Positions 1 through 9,943 of a stretch of 64,000 nt of DNA are shown in pieces. This DNA comes from Diphasiastrum complanatum. Its lineage: Eukaryota; Streptophyta; Lycopodiopsida; Lycopodiales; Lycopodiaceae. The stretch is from NCBI GenBank assembly GCA_029204225.1, contig CM055094.1:71729884-71793883 (forward strand), given 5' to 3'. Below the pieces are notes generated by a model, which did no database searches, was not told the DNA's origin, and saw only the letters and a program-made list of their open reading frames with translations. Position 1 is the stretch's first letter; each line of letters opens with the position of its first letter. Both the position numbers and the translations under genes were made by a program.

Positions 1-1384
1 AATGTGCATACTCTGATTTGCTACAAAGTTACATTTTACCATTTTTACATGTTGCGTCGATGGTAAACATCTGTAAAAATTTCTCCAACTACCATAGTTA
101 TTGGAGTGCTCATGACAATATACAAATGATTTTGTTCTTACTAGAATGATGGTGATAGCAAAAGTAAGGAATCCAAATATTCTACAAATTGTGATTGAGT
201 TGTCCTCACTTTTCACACAACAATATGGCAACCAAAAATCACTCAAAACAAGGGAAAGAATGCAACCTACCCAAATGGGTTTGAATCGGACTGATATTAA
301 CTTTGGAATGATGTATGAATTTAGGTAACTTTCCCCTCGTTGCCATAATAATCATCGTTAATAGAGAAGATTGTAAATAGATATAATTCTAACCCAAACA
401 CAGAATCATATTCACAATTGTCGCTCAACTCACCAGAAAAAAATCAACATCAATCACAAAGTGCATCCTTCACATAGAGTGTTTTCTTTTAATATATCCT
501 AAGACTCATAGCTAATAAATAGCTCCCCTCACACCACTGGAAAAGAGGACAGGTATTCTACCATTTTCGTAAGAGATTGATTAATTCTAGTACTAATCGT
601 TTTATTGACATAACCCTTTTTTAATATACTCTTAAAGTCATTAAGGATTGTGGCAGTAACTTCCTCTGTACCACACTTCAAGATACAATCATCCTACTCT
701 TTGTATCTGCCGTTTTCTTAAACACTTCAACTACTATTAATTTTAAGATCGCAAAACCGTAACATAACACTTTGCCAATAACCATAAAATATTTCCACCG
801 CAAAACTTAAGATTCCTCCTCAACACTGTAAGTTCTAATTACAATAACGTTTAAAATGTCAAAATATAATTCCAATAACATTGCAAAACCATGTTAGCAG
901 TATTGTTAGATTGTCCTTGATTTTTTTTTTTCCCATCATTAATTTATTTTTTCCTACTTCTTTCCCAATTTTTTTTTCTAAATTTCATATCGCAAACATT
1001 CCCAATAATTCAAAGTCTAAGGACTAAATTAAGTGTAATTGTCAAATTTACAACCAAGAGTATTCAACCCATAATGTTTTGGTTATCAACCAAAAAGATA
1101 ATCCATAAATGTAGTATAACAAAGTATCCGAAAATGTTGTGCACAATATCTGCGATGAAGAGTACCATAATGAACCAATAATCCATTGACTAAGAGTAGC
1201 ACCGCATTGATTCCAAACAACATGTAATCCCTATTCCAGACCGCAAAATCCCACAGCCCTTCTCTTCCCCTATCCATCATATCTTGTTGATGAATCATTA
1301 TTAGCTCTTGAAAATTCATAGGTTTGCCAAACTCTTTCTCAATTGTCACGTCACTGGCTTGGGGTCGATGTCAGCAAGGTTGCC
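1..1384 (-). mobile_element. Inverted copy (A) of a gypsy element tail
   Basis: Read on the minus strand, this stretch matches 46018-47841 of the plus strand almost base for base over long runs. Shared parts include the ORF beginning MTIEKEFGK and the following AT-rich non-coding DNA. It is therefore an inverted repeat of the tail of the gypsy element at 43.4-47.8 kb. Copy A lacks about 455 bp that copy B has at roughly 47104-47556, and it runs off the left edge of the window. Similarity stops near 1400, at sequence corresponding to about 46000. Whether the non-coding part is a 3' LTR or an untranslated tail cannot be decided, because the other LTR is not visible. Confidence 0.75.
1086..1349 (-). 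pseudogene. Unidentified conserved ORF, copy A (MTIEKEFGK)
   Basis: An 87-codon frame starts MTIEKEFGK and ends TTFMDYLFG. It is highly similar to the frame at 46039-46303 (copy B). The two agree at both ends but differ in the middle: copy A has lost 1 nt and later 2 nt relative to B, so about 20 residues are read in another frame. I do not recognise the protein. In copy B it lies downstream of a gypsy integrase, so it may be a post-pol reading frame or the end of pol. Confidence 0.4.
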
Positions 1385-2189
1385 TTGGCACATTATAGAT
1401 TTTGCTTTTGTTGACAAAAATTCAAGGGGCGAAGGAGGAAGCTCAAATTATAGTCCCATTTTGCAACCATCTAAAATGATTACAAAACTACCACAAACAC
1501 TTGTTTGGAGTTTTTTCCAAAATCAGTCTTCTAAACTTTTATGAATATTGTGAAAAAATCATACAACAAAATCTTGGAAGAAATGAGCCGGCATTGGTAG
1601 CAACAGTGCCAGTAAAAGTGATTTGCAGTTGGACCACATTATTCAAATCGAGAGGAAGACATTTAGAATCCAACCAGTCATTTATAGAGGAGTTTGCATC
1701 TTGAGAAAGCATTTATAGATTAGTTTGCATCTTGAAAAAGCATCTTTTTTAGTAGGAATCCATTTTTTTGATCGAAGACACAATCAGCTTGTTTATTCAA
1801 AAGATTAACTGGTAGTGTTATGCTTTATTTAGTACATATACTAGTCTGACCAAAAGAGCTACGAATATTGATACGTGGCTTGGATCGATAACCTGTGCAG
1901 TGCAGAAGTTAGTGGGAGGCTGAGAAAATGGCCTTCAGTCTATCAAATAATGTGTGTCATAGACGGAGCAACCCGTAATATGTGCTTGGATGATCTATTT
2001 ATAGATTTCATCCGTGTAATAATTACATTGAATGCTTGTCACCTACTTAGGAAAGCTGTTGTACTTGAAAGTATATGGCTTTTGTGACAACTGTACACAG
2101 TATTTACGGTCAATAATTCAGCATCGTTGACGCGGACGAGGACGTCATGTAACATTCCTCGTTCATTTTAAACGACCTTTGGGATTTTT
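1385..2189. other. No gene recognised
   Basis: AT-rich DNA without a convincing reading frame. An imperfect direct duplication of about 32 bp sits at about 1679-1742 (ATTTATAGA..TTTGCATCTTGA..AAGC, twice). Short ORFs here show no family motif. Confidence 0.5.
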
Positions 2190-2420
2190 CTCTCTTCGCA
2201 TTTTTTGCAAAAGGCCGAAGGTGCCCTCAAAAAAACGATGATGTTTTTAAAACAGTTTAACTCATGAAAATAAATGACCTTCGAGAATTTTCTCTCTCTT
2301 CGCATTTTTCGCAGAAAAAGTCGAAGGTCTTTTGAAAACAGTTAAACTTTTGAACTATGCAAGTATTCGCATTTTGGAGAAATGCAAAAAAGCCAAAGCT
2401 GTTGAAAACATAGTGTATTT
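2190..2420. repeat. Three imperfect direct repeats around TTCGCATTTT
   Basis: A motif of the form TTCGCATTTT-n-GCA-n-GCC/TCGAAGG recurs three times (about 2195, 2295 and 2368), spaced about 75-100 bp, each followed by an A-rich tract. The spacing and sequence are degenerate. Nothing suggests CRISPR or a coding repeat. Confidence 0.4.
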
Positions 2421-2965
2421 CTGCAAACTGTCGAAAAAGTAATGTGTTGATGTAGACTTGTTCTAAATGCAAGTTTTGTTGAAGCCCTTGAAGATGACCA
2501 AGTCCTCAATGACTTCAAGTTATTAAACTTAACATCTGAACTTTGAAATTATGACAGGATTGGTTACCCTTTGATGGAGATTAACCGGAAGCCCGTTGTA
2601 GACGTTCTTCAAACAAATTGGTTGTCTAAGTTTGTGATTCCTGTAGGTATCAGATGAGCAAACGTAGAACCAAAGTTGGTTTCACCTGACCCTAGATCAA
2701 TGATCAATGAACATGCAGGAAGAATCATGAAATAGAAATTAATCATTCACCAAGGAGGCAACTGTGGGCTTAATTTCCAACAACCACTATATCTATCTGT
2801 TGCGTGGATCTCACTCTCACATAGCCATCATTCCAGCCTCTTAGTTTGGTGACACACTCACACCCAATCAATCTACTTCGAACTATTCATAGTCTACCTA
2901 CTTACTTTGTATAGGTTGTCTTTCCATCCCTTTGAAAATTAGAAATAAACATTATTCGAGACAGA
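2421..2965. other. No gene recognised; 5' flank of the germin-like pseudogene
   Basis: No transposon motif or long frame was found. This stretch would hold the promoter of the germin-like sequence that follows, but I cannot point to a convincing TATA box. Confidence 0.35.
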
Positions 2966-3300
2966 ATGAGAATGTCTAATTCGTGTAACTTTCTCGTAGG
3001 GCTGCTGGTATTACCGGCCTTGCTCCTGTTACAATTCGTGCATGTTATTGTCAATGCCGCCGATGCGGATCCTTTATAGGACTTCTGTCTTGCCGACCTT
3101 ACCAAGGATTTATACCTGAATGGCTACCTTGCAAAAAGCCAGCCGTTGTCACGACAAATGATTTTGTTTTTGATGGCTTGACAACTCCTCCCCAGACTAA
3201 CAATAGTTTCAAAGCCAGAGCTGTTTTTGTTGTCGTGGATTCATTTGCAAGCTTAAACTCCCTGGGACTTTCTGTCAAGTTTCACACATGTGGAGTATAA
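2966..3300 (+). pseudogene. Germin-like protein pseudogene (5' half)
   Basis: Germin-like proteins are secreted cupin-fold apoplastic proteins, often manganese oxidases. From the ATG at 2966, the frame encodes a hydrophobic signal peptide (GLLVLPALLLLQF) followed by ADADPL, the usual mature N-terminus. The codon that is normally Gln is TAG (3077-3079), then DFCLADLTKDLYLNGY follows. A 1-nt loss near 3115 shifts the frame, which then reads PCKKPAVVTTNDFVFDGLTT and later VDSFASLNSLGLSV. This is the conserved order of germins up to the first cupin strand. The expected ARIDFAPGG segment is missing and a TAA ends the frame at 3300, so the metal-binding His motifs are absent. One nonsense codon, one frameshift and a truncation make it a dead fragment. 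The identification comes from motif reading, not a search. Confidence 0.75.
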
Positions 3301-3312
3301 CAATTCGTCTCA

Positions 3313-3340
3313 TTTGCTTCTATTATCTAATAGAAGCAAA
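3313..3340. repeat. Perfect 13-bp inverted repeat with 2-nt loop
   Basis: TTTGCTTCTATTA at 3313-3325 is exactly reverse-complemented by TAATAGAAGCAAA at 3328-3340. It follows the germin-like pseudogene by 13 bp. It could be a chance palindrome or a transcript 3' hairpin. Confidence 0.6.
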
Positions 3341-3414
3341 TTTATTAATCGTTAATGAGTTTCATTTATTTTACTTATTGGTTATTGACTTTTGTAATTT
3401 TTTGTGATGCATAG

Positions 3415-3555
3415 AGAAGCTCGACATCTTATGTAGAGGAGGGGTCGGGTGAAGAAGCCGGTGAAGCGGAAGCGGAAGGGGAAGAGGAGATGTCCGAAAG
3501 TGAGAGTGAAGGACAAGCTTCTGCACAAGACTCGGATTCGAGCAATGACAATTAA
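3415..3555 (+). CDS. Exon-like segment coding an acidic C-terminus, unrecognised
   Basis: After a plausible splice acceptor (GATGCATAG, ending 3414), a frame reads RSSTSYVEEGSGEEAGEAEA and continues Glu/Ser-rich to SDSSNDN and TAA at 3553-3555. Local composition (GAAGCGGAAG repeats, high purine) differs from the AT-rich surroundings. Such acidic, Ser/Glu-rich tails end many plant nuclear proteins and some transposases, so family assignment is not possible. No partner exon was identified upstream. It may belong to a gene unrelated to the germin-like fragment. Confidence 0.35.
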   Translation, partial: RSSTSYVEEGSGEEAGEAEAEGEEEMSESESEGQASAQDSDSSNDN

Positions 3556-3599
3556 AAGTCTTTGCTTGATTAAAGTTTAATGTTTAATGTTTTTTAATT

Positions 3600-4081
3600 T
3601 ACCTTTTAGTTTTGATGTAGCAAGTAGGAAGAAAGGGATTTTGTTTCAACTTTCTTAAAAACAAAACTTAATGTACTTTTTTTCAAAGCATCGGATTATA
3701 TATATGTGTGTGATTTTTGTTTCACCATCTATGTTTATCAATTGTTAATGTACATTTCAATTCTTGTCTATAATTGAATTGTGTTTGAGGGTTTGCGGAT
3801 CCCAAGGCAACCCTAACCCTAGTTAATAAGTGAGAGGGATTTGGCACCATGCGTGTGTAAGTCCAACCCGATGATCACATAGTTATTTGATTGATTAGTT
3901 AAAAGTTAATATAGGAATTTAGGCCTTTTTGCAGGACTTTTAATGTCTCGCAAGGCCTAAATATCAAGTTAGTGAATAAAGTTGGGTTTCCCTCCAATTT
4001 TGATGGTTCTCACACTTTTTTAAATTTGAATAAAAAGAGAGGCAAGACTGGACCAATAGGATTCGGAGGCCAGGGTCCTCC
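3600..4081 (+). mobile_element. Left part of a gypsy-type LTR interrupted by copia 1 (boundary uncertain)
   Basis: Removing copia 1 (4082-9943) joins this DNA to 9949-10412, which has a TATA box and ends at a tRNA-Asp-type primer binding site. The sequence before 4082 should therefore be the upstream (U3) part of that LTR. I could not find its 5' TG end or a second LTR, so the left limit is a guess. Confidence 0.4.
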
Positions 4082-4735
4082 TGTGAAAAATTGTCAACTA
4101 GTAGTATTTTCCTAACTTGAGATTTTGTAGGCCTATGGCCAAATAAAAGTTAGAGATAGGTTCATACATGTATGTAGAGGCCCAAAGTATGTGTACACTA
4201 CTTTTGAGGTCACATTAATTAGAGGAGGTCGAGTGTGGAGCTCTTCTATTGGCTCATAATTTGGTGCATTCCTATTTGACCAAATTTCTAGGTATATGGG
4301 TGAATCCTATTGGACCCCAATTTTAGCCTATCATAAGACAAGTGGCCAAGAGGCACTATGGCTGCTATAAATAGCCATCTCCACGAGTATGTACACATCT
4401 CATTTTCATTCTATTAAATGAATGTTATGCTCTTTGAAGGTCCATCTTCTTCTCTCTCACTTTTTTGTTCATATCTTGCATTCTAGCCACTAGAATTGTG
4501 ATTTCTTTGTTGCTATGGCTTCACACGTGTGAAATGCAGGTTGTAGGCTCTGAAGTACGGACAGGGACAGCAAGTTTCTGTTTGTGGAAGCTTATGATCA
4601 GATTTTGATGTTTAGTTGATGTTTAGTATGCTTAACATCACAATTTCTATCATTTTTTTCAATCTAGATGTGCATAACTTCCATGGCCAAGATCTTTATG
4701 AAACTTTAGCATCTTTTGGATCTGAGTTTTTCACA
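4082..4735 (+). repeat. Copia 1 5' LTR
   Basis: Starts TGTGAAAAATTG and ends TTTTTCACA. It contains a TATA box (4366-4373) and the 10-bp palindrome CACACGTGTG at 4522-4531. It matches 9291-9943 apart from A/G in CTATT(A/G)AATG and a T7/T6 run. Confidence 0.96.
4366..4373 (+). promoter_or_regulatory. TATA box of copia 1 5' LTR
   Basis: TATAAATA in an otherwise mixed context about 285 bp into the LTR. The copy in the 3' LTR is at 9575-9582. This is the expected core promoter for the genomic RNA. Confidence 0.75.
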
Positions 4736-4747
4736 TGGTATCAGAGC
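4736..4747 (+). other. Primer binding site of copia 1 (initiator tRNA-Met)
   Basis: TGGTATCAGAGC abuts the LTR end and is complementary to the 3' end of plant initiator tRNA-Met, the standard primer of plant copia elements. Confidence 0.93.
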
Positions 4748-5344
4748 ATTAGGCGGCCAAATGTGCAGGTTTTGCCAGATTTAGAAGAGATTTGTGGGCG
4801 AGTTTGCTTTTGTAGCATTCCAATCAAGTTTCTAGCTAAAAATCTTGTTGATTTATGTGTAGAAATTGGATCTTTGTGATCAAAACATCATTTGTATGCA
4901 TTTCAATTGAAGTAGGGCGAATTCCCTCTGTACTTATCAGAATAAGGAGACAAAAATTGTTTTGGAAAGAGGGAGATGCAAGATCCAACAAGATCCTATT
5001 AGTTTTCCATTCTAGCATATAGTTTTTTGATTCAATTTCTTGCTTCTTCATGTCAAAAACTTCAAAATTGATGTAACCCTCTGATTTTCAGTTTGCTGAA
5101 TGATTCAAGAGTGTATTTCAATCTTAGGAGTGAGGGAAAAGCAAGTATATTGAGGTTTGGTCTTGGTTTGATCAAGAAATCATAAAACTAGTGGCTAAAA
5201 TTAAGGAAAAAGTGAGGAAAAGAGAGAAAAAGTAAGGTTTTAGGTTCCAAATCTTTGTGATTTCTTCTTGTGTTTCATTTGTTGATTCAAGAGAGTGCTT
5301 AGTGCATTGGAACAGGTCAAAGATCAGAGATCAATCATTGCAAC
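4748..5344 (+). other. Untranslated leader of copia 1
   Basis: About 600 bp between the priming site and the polyprotein ATG, with no long frame. It would carry packaging and dimerisation signals, but none can be read by eye. Confidence 0.7.
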
Positions 5345-8300
5345 ATGGCTACAAATGGAGGCTACATGTTGGAAAGCAATGATAGGCTTACCTCCCTCAA
5401 CTATTCTACTTGGAAAGTAAGGATGGAGTCTTTGCTTGAGATGAATGAGTTGATGGATATTGTTGTAGGTGTGGAGGAGAGACCTTTGGCACCTCAAGAA
5501 CAATTGAGGTATGACAAGAGGGCAAAGAAAGCCCTTCACATGATCAAGATGAATGTGACAAATGAGCTTATCAAAGAGGTTGGTAAGTGCACATCATCTA
5601 GTGAAGCTTGGGAAGCCTTGAAGAAGGTTTATGAATCCAAGTCTACTTCTAGAGTGTTGACTTTAAGAAGGCAAATCTTTTCTTGTATGCAAAAGAAGAG
5701 TGAGAATGGACATGCTTTTGTTTTGAGAGTTAAAGCATTGAATGATGAGTTAGCATGCATTAATGATGGCATAAATAATGAGGAGCTTGTTCAAGTGATT
5801 CTCAATGGCTTGTTGGATGATCATGCTAATCTTGTTCAAAGTTATGCTATCCAAAAATGTTTACCAAGTGTTGGAGACTTGCAAGAGGTCTTGTTGGCTG
5901 AAGAATTCAGGTTGCAAGCAAGAGTGGGAGCATCTTCTACATCTCAAGGAGGAGAAGAGGAGGCAATGTTCTCTAAAGGCAAGTTCAAGGGCAAAGGTAA
6001 AAGCAATTGGTCTAAAGGGCAAGACCAAGGTGAGCACTCTACTTTTGGCAAAAAGAAGGATAGATCTAAGCTAAAATGTTTCTATTGTGGAGTCAAAGGG
6101 CATTTTGCTAGTGATTGTTTTAAGAAAAAGAGGGATCAAGGGGAAAAGCAAACCAATCTAACTATTGATGAGGGTGGGGATGAGCTTCTTTCAAATGATG
6201 CTTTTGTTATGTCATCTTGCTTGTTGGCTAATCATGGAGACATTGATCCTTGGTGGATTGATAGTGGAGCCACTTCTCATATGACATATCATAAAGAGTA
6301 TTTTTCATCTTTAATGGCATTTGATGGTGATAGGAAGGTAATCTATACCGCAAATGATGGTGAGTGTGCAATCAAGGGGATTGGCACAATTCCTATTTCA
6401 CTTTCTACAAATAGGAATATAGAATTGAAAGATGTTTTGCTCATTCCATCCATTACCAAGAACTTACTTAGTGTAAGCCAAATGCTTGACAAAGGATTCA
6501 AAGTTGAGTTTGATGGTGATGCTTGCTTGATCAAAAAGGGGTGTAGTATCATTGCAAAAGGGAAAAGGCAAGGGAAATTGTTCAAGCTTGATGCATGTGT
6601 TGTTGCTAACCAAGTTGGATGCATGGCAAATGAACAAATGTCAATTCAAGAGGTATGGCATAAAAGGATGGGACATCTCAACTACAAGGCCTTGGAGGTA
6701 ATAGCCAAAAAGGAGGTAGTAAGGGGACTTCCCAAGTCTCTTACTTGCTTGAATCATGTTTGTGAAGAATGTGCTTTGTCTAAATCACATAGATTGCCAT
6801 ATACTAGATCTATATCTAGATCTAAGATGCCTTTTTCTCTCTTGCATTCGGATATTCATGGTGTTACTACAATTAGCAATGGAGGTGCTAAGATGTATGT
6901 AACTTTCATTGATGATTTTAGTAGATTTTGTTGGGTTTATCTACTAAAGAGCAAGGATGAGGTGTTTGATGTGTTTGTCAAGTTCAAAGTTGCTATTGAG
7001 ACTCAATTTACAACCAAAATCAAATGCTTGAGGAGCGACAATGGTGGTGAATACATTTCTAACAAATTCAAAGCCTTTTGCGATGAGCATGGGATCAAGA
7101 GGGAGTACACATGTCCAAGAACACCACAACAAAATGGAGTGGCCGAGAGGAAGAATAGAACCTTGTGTGAGAGTGCAAAGGCAATGAGATTGAATGCTAA
7201 TCTTCCTAAACCTTTTTGGAGTGATGCTTTGTTGTGTGCAAATTTCCTATGCAATAGATGGCCAAGTGTTGTATTGGAAGGAAAAACCCCTTTTGAAGCT
7301 TTGTTTGGTACGAAGCCTAATGTCAAGTTTCTAAGAACTTTTGGATGCATTTGCTACTTCAACATTACTCTTGATGATAGAACTAAGGAGGATCCATCTT
7401 CAAGAAAGGGCATTTTTGTTGGTTATAGTGAAGTAAGCAAAGCATATAGGATTTATGTTCCTTCAATCAAGAAAGTGTTCACAAGTAGGGATGTCATTTT
7501 TGATGAAGGTAACATTCCAAAAGTTGTTTCAAGTGATGATGGTGTTGTTGCAACTAATGTGCTTGATGACAATGGAGTTGATGACACATTGGATGTGGAT
7601 GTTGAAGAAGCCTCTTCAAGTCAAATTCCAAGGAGAACTCCAAGGCATAAAGTGAAACCCTCAAGGCTCACTTATGATGGCAAAGGTAAGCAAGTGGTGG
7701 ATGGATCCAACTATGCTTTCCTAACTTCTTTTGATGTACCTTCATGTGTAGATGAAGCAAGGCAAGAAGAGGAATGGATCCAAGCAATGGATCTTGAGTT
7801 TGAAGCACTTATGAAGAACAACACATGGAGATTGGTGGAGCTTCCAAAGGGCAAAAGTGCAATTGGATGCAAATGGATCTTCAAGGTAAAGACAAATCAA
7901 GATGGATCTATCAACAAGTTGAAGGCAAGGTTGGTGGCTAAAGGTTATGCTCAAGAGCATGGCATTGACTATGAGGAAACCTTTGCACCCGTGGCAAAGA
8001 TGGTGAGCATAAGAGTAATCATTTCCCTTGCAACTCTTTATGGATGGGATCTTTGGCAATTAGACATTTCTAATGCTTTCTTGAATGGTGATCTTGAAGA
8101 GGAAGTCTACATGGAGCAACCCGAGAGCTATGTTTCTCATAGCAAGCCTAATCATGTGTGTTTTCTACAAAAAAGTTTGTATGGTCTTAAGCAAGCACCA
8201 AGGAGTTGGTATGCTAGGCTTAACTCTTTTCTACTTTCTCAAAACTTCACTATGAGTGAGTATGATCATTCACTTTACTTTAGAATTAGTGCTAATGATG

Positions 8301-9295
8301 TTACAATCCTTCTAATTTATGTGGATGACATTATTTTAAGTGGAGGGAACAAGGAAGATATAGAAGATATCAAGAAAGCACTAAAAAAGGAATTTGAAGT
8401 GCATGATCTTGGTCTTTTGAGCTATATCTTAGGAATAGAAGTAATTAGAACTTCTCAAATCACTTTTATTTCACAAGAGAAGTATGCTATTTCTATTCTC
8501 AATAGATTTCATATGGTAGATGCAAATCCTATTGATACACCTATGGAATCACATGTAAAGCTAACTATAAGAGGTAATGAAAGATCCTTCGAGGACATTA
8601 CTCTCTATAGGAAGCTAATAGGTTCTCTTATATATCTAACCATCACAAGACCTGATTTATCTTATTGTGTTGGTAGATTAAGCCAATTCATGCAAGATCC
8701 TAGCATAGAACATTGGAAACTAGGAAAGAGGATCTTGAGATACATCTCGGGAACAAAAGATTTTGGCATTGTTTATAGAGGCTCATCACCTAACTTATTT
8801 GGTTTTTCAGATTCAGATTTTTCAGGAGACCTTATGGATAGAAAATCCATAAATGCACATGCTATTTTCATAGGTGATGGAGCTATCTCATGGATGTCGA
8901 AGAAACAAGCAACTATATCACTTTCTTCTAGTGAGGCCGAGTACAAAGCTTTGACATCATGCACAAAGGAGATGGTGTGGATCAAGAGGATGATTATGGA
9001 GCTTCATTTGCTGGATTTTTCAGAGAGTCCAATCATCTTTTGTGACAACCTTTCAGCCCAAAGTCTAGCAAGCAATCCGGTTTTCCATGCAAGGAGCAAA
9101 CATATCGAGGTGGCTTACCATTTTGTGAGAGAACAAGTGTTGGCAAAAGAGATCAAGCTTGAACATGTCCCATCAAAGGAATGTGTGGCTGATATCTTTA
9201 CCAAAGCATTGGGAAAGGACTTATTTTTCAAGCATAGAACAAGTCTTGGTGTACTTTCTAAATCTATGCTAAAACTAGTTGAAGAGGGAGTGTGA
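5345..9295 (+). CDS. Copia gag-pol polyprotein, 1316 aa, apparently intact
   Basis: This protein makes the capsid and replicates and integrates the element. Domains in order: gag (about 10-190, UBN2-like); zinc knuckle C245-C248-H253-C258; aspartic protease DSGAT at D306; integrase zinc finger H439, H444, C473, C476; integrase core D503, D565, E601 (35 residues between the last two). Reverse transcriptase has the motif A Asp at D907 and YVDD at 992-995. RNase H has D1156, E1197 and D1234, followed by the SKHIEV motif near 1253. All catalytic residues are present and no stop or frameshift is visible. The start is the first ATG giving a normal gag N-terminus (NYSTWKVRMESLLEM). The stop codon TGA (9293-9295) lies inside the 3' LTR. 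Single-frame gag-pol is normal for copia. Function is inferred from motifs; activity is untested. Confidence 0.97.
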   Translation: MATNGGYMLESNDRLTSLNYSTWKVRMESLLEMNELMDIVVGVEERPLAPQEQLRYDKRAKKALHMIKMNVTNELIKEVGKCTSSSEAWEALKKVYESKSTSRVLTLRRQIFSCMQKKSENGHAFVLRVKALNDELACINDGINNEELVQVILNGLLDDHANLVQSYAIQKCLPSVGDLQEVLLAEEFRLQARVGASSTSQGGEEEAMFSKGKFKGKGKSNWSKGQDQGEHSTFGKKKDRSKLKCFYCGVKGHFASDCFKKKRDQGEKQTNLTIDEGGDELLSNDAFVMSSCLLANHGDIDPWWIDSGATSHMTYHKEYFSSLMAFDGDRKVIYTANDGECAIKGIGTIPISLSTNRNIELKDVLLIPSITKNLLSVSQMLDKGFKVEFDGDACLIKKGCSIIAKGKRQGKLFKLDACVVANQVGCMANEQMSIQEVWHKRMGHLNYKALEVIAKKEVVRGLPKSLTCLNHVCEECALSKSHRLPYTRSISRSKMPFSLLHSDIHGVTTISNGGAKMYVTFIDDFSRFCWVYLLKSKDEVFDVFVKFKVAIETQFTTKIKCLRSDNGGEYISNKFKAFCDEHGIKREYTCPRTPQQNGVAERKNRTLCESAKAMRLNANLPKPFWSDALLCANFLCNRWPSVVLEGKTPFEALFGTKPNVKFLRTFGCICYFNITLDDRTKEDPSSRKGIFVGYSEVSKAYRIYVPSIKKVFTSRDVIFDEGNIPKVVSSDDGVVATNVLDDNGVDDTLDVDVEEASSSQIPRRTPRHKVKPSRLTYDGKGKQVVDGSNYAFLTSFDVPSCVDEARQEEEWIQAMDLEFEALMKNNTWRLVELPKGKSAIGCKWIFKVKTNQDGSINKLKARLVAKGYAQEHGIDYEETFAPVAKMVSIRVIISLATLYGWDLWQLDISNAFLNGDLEEEVYMEQPESYVSHSKPNHVCFLQKSLYGLKQAPRSWYARLNSFLLSQNFTMSEYDHSLYFRISANDVTILLIYVDDIILSGGNKEDIEDIKKALKKEFEVHDLGLLSYILGIEVIRTSQITFISQEKYAISILNRFHMVDANPIDTPMESHVKLTIRGNERSFEDITLYRKLIGSLIYLTITRPDLSYCVGRLSQFMQDPSIEHWKLGKRILRYISGTKDFGIVYRGSSPNLFGFSDSDFSGDLMDRKSINAHAIFIGDGAISWMSKKQATISLSSSEAEYKALTSCTKEMVWIKRMIMELHLLDFSESPIIFCDNLSAQSLASNPVFHARSKHIEVAYHFVREQVLAKEIKLEHVPSKECVADIFTKALGKDLFFKHRTSLGVLSKSMLKLVEEGV
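9281..9290 (+). other. Polypurine tract of copia 1
   Basis: GAAGAGGGAG directly precedes the 3' LTR and would prime plus-strand DNA. The same tract precedes the LTRs at 24392 and 60463. Confidence 0.85.
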
Positions 9296-9943
9296 AAAAT
9301 TGTCAACTAGTAGTATTTTCCTAACTTGAGATTTTGTAGGCCTATGGCCAAATAAAAGTTAGAGATAGGTTCATACATGTATGTAGAGGCCCAAAGTATG
9401 TGTACACTACTTTTGAGGTCACATTAATTAGAGGAGGTCGAGTGTGGAGCTCTTCTATTGGCTCATAATTTGGTGCATTCCTATTTGACCAAATTTCTAG
9501 GTATATGGGTGAATCCTATTGGACCCCAATTTTAGCCTATCATAAGACAAGTGGCCAAGAGGCACTATGGCTGCTATAAATAGCCATCTCCACGAGTATG
9601 TACACATCTCATTTTCATTCTATTGAATGAATGTTATGCTCTTTGAAGGTCCATCTTCTTCTCTCTCACTTTTTTGTTCATATCTTGCATTCTAGCCACT
9701 AGAATTGTGATTTCTTTGTTGCTATGGCTTCACACGTGTGAAATGCAGGTTGTAGGCTCTGAAGTACGGACAGGGACAGCAAGTTTCTGTTTGTGGAAGC
9801 TTATGATCAGATTTTGATGTTTAGTTGATGTTTAGTATGCTTAACATCACAATTTCTATCATTTTTTCAATCTAGATGTGCATAACTTCCATGGCCAAGA
9901 TCTTTATGAAACTTTAGCATCTTTTGGATCTGAGTTTTTCACA
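9291..9943 (+). repeat. Copia 1 3' LTR
   Basis: 653 bp, nearly identical to 4082-4735. TATAAATA at 9575-9582, CACACGTGTG at 9731-9740. Its first five bases supply the polyprotein stop codon. Confidence 0.96.

Larger units (their letters stand above)
4082..9943 (+). mobile_element. Intact Ty1/copia LTR retrotransposon (copia 1)
   Basis: A complete autonomous element of 5,862 bp. It has a 654-bp 5' LTR and a 653-bp 3' LTR, TG..CA ends, and a priming site directly after the 5' LTR. There is one uninterrupted gag-pol frame in copia order (gag, protease, integrase, RT, RNase H) and a polypurine tract before the 3' LTR. The 5-bp target duplication CCTCC lies at 4077-4081 and 9944-9948. By eye the LTRs differ by one substitution and one T-run indel, so insertion was very recent relative to everything else in the window. 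It sits inside a gypsy LTR about 12 bp upstream of that LTR's TATA box. Confidence 0.97.

Noticed and set aside
146-328. 60-aa ORF starting MMVIAKVRN
   Set aside because: It lies in the non-coding tail shared with 47.5-47.7 kb; no motif, and the inverted copy does not conserve the frame.
5324-9306. Antisense and alternative-frame ORFs inside copia 1 (for example 7003-7350 minus, 6343-6624 minus)
   Set aside because: They are shadows of the 1316-codon gag-pol frame; they have no independent motif or promoter evidence.
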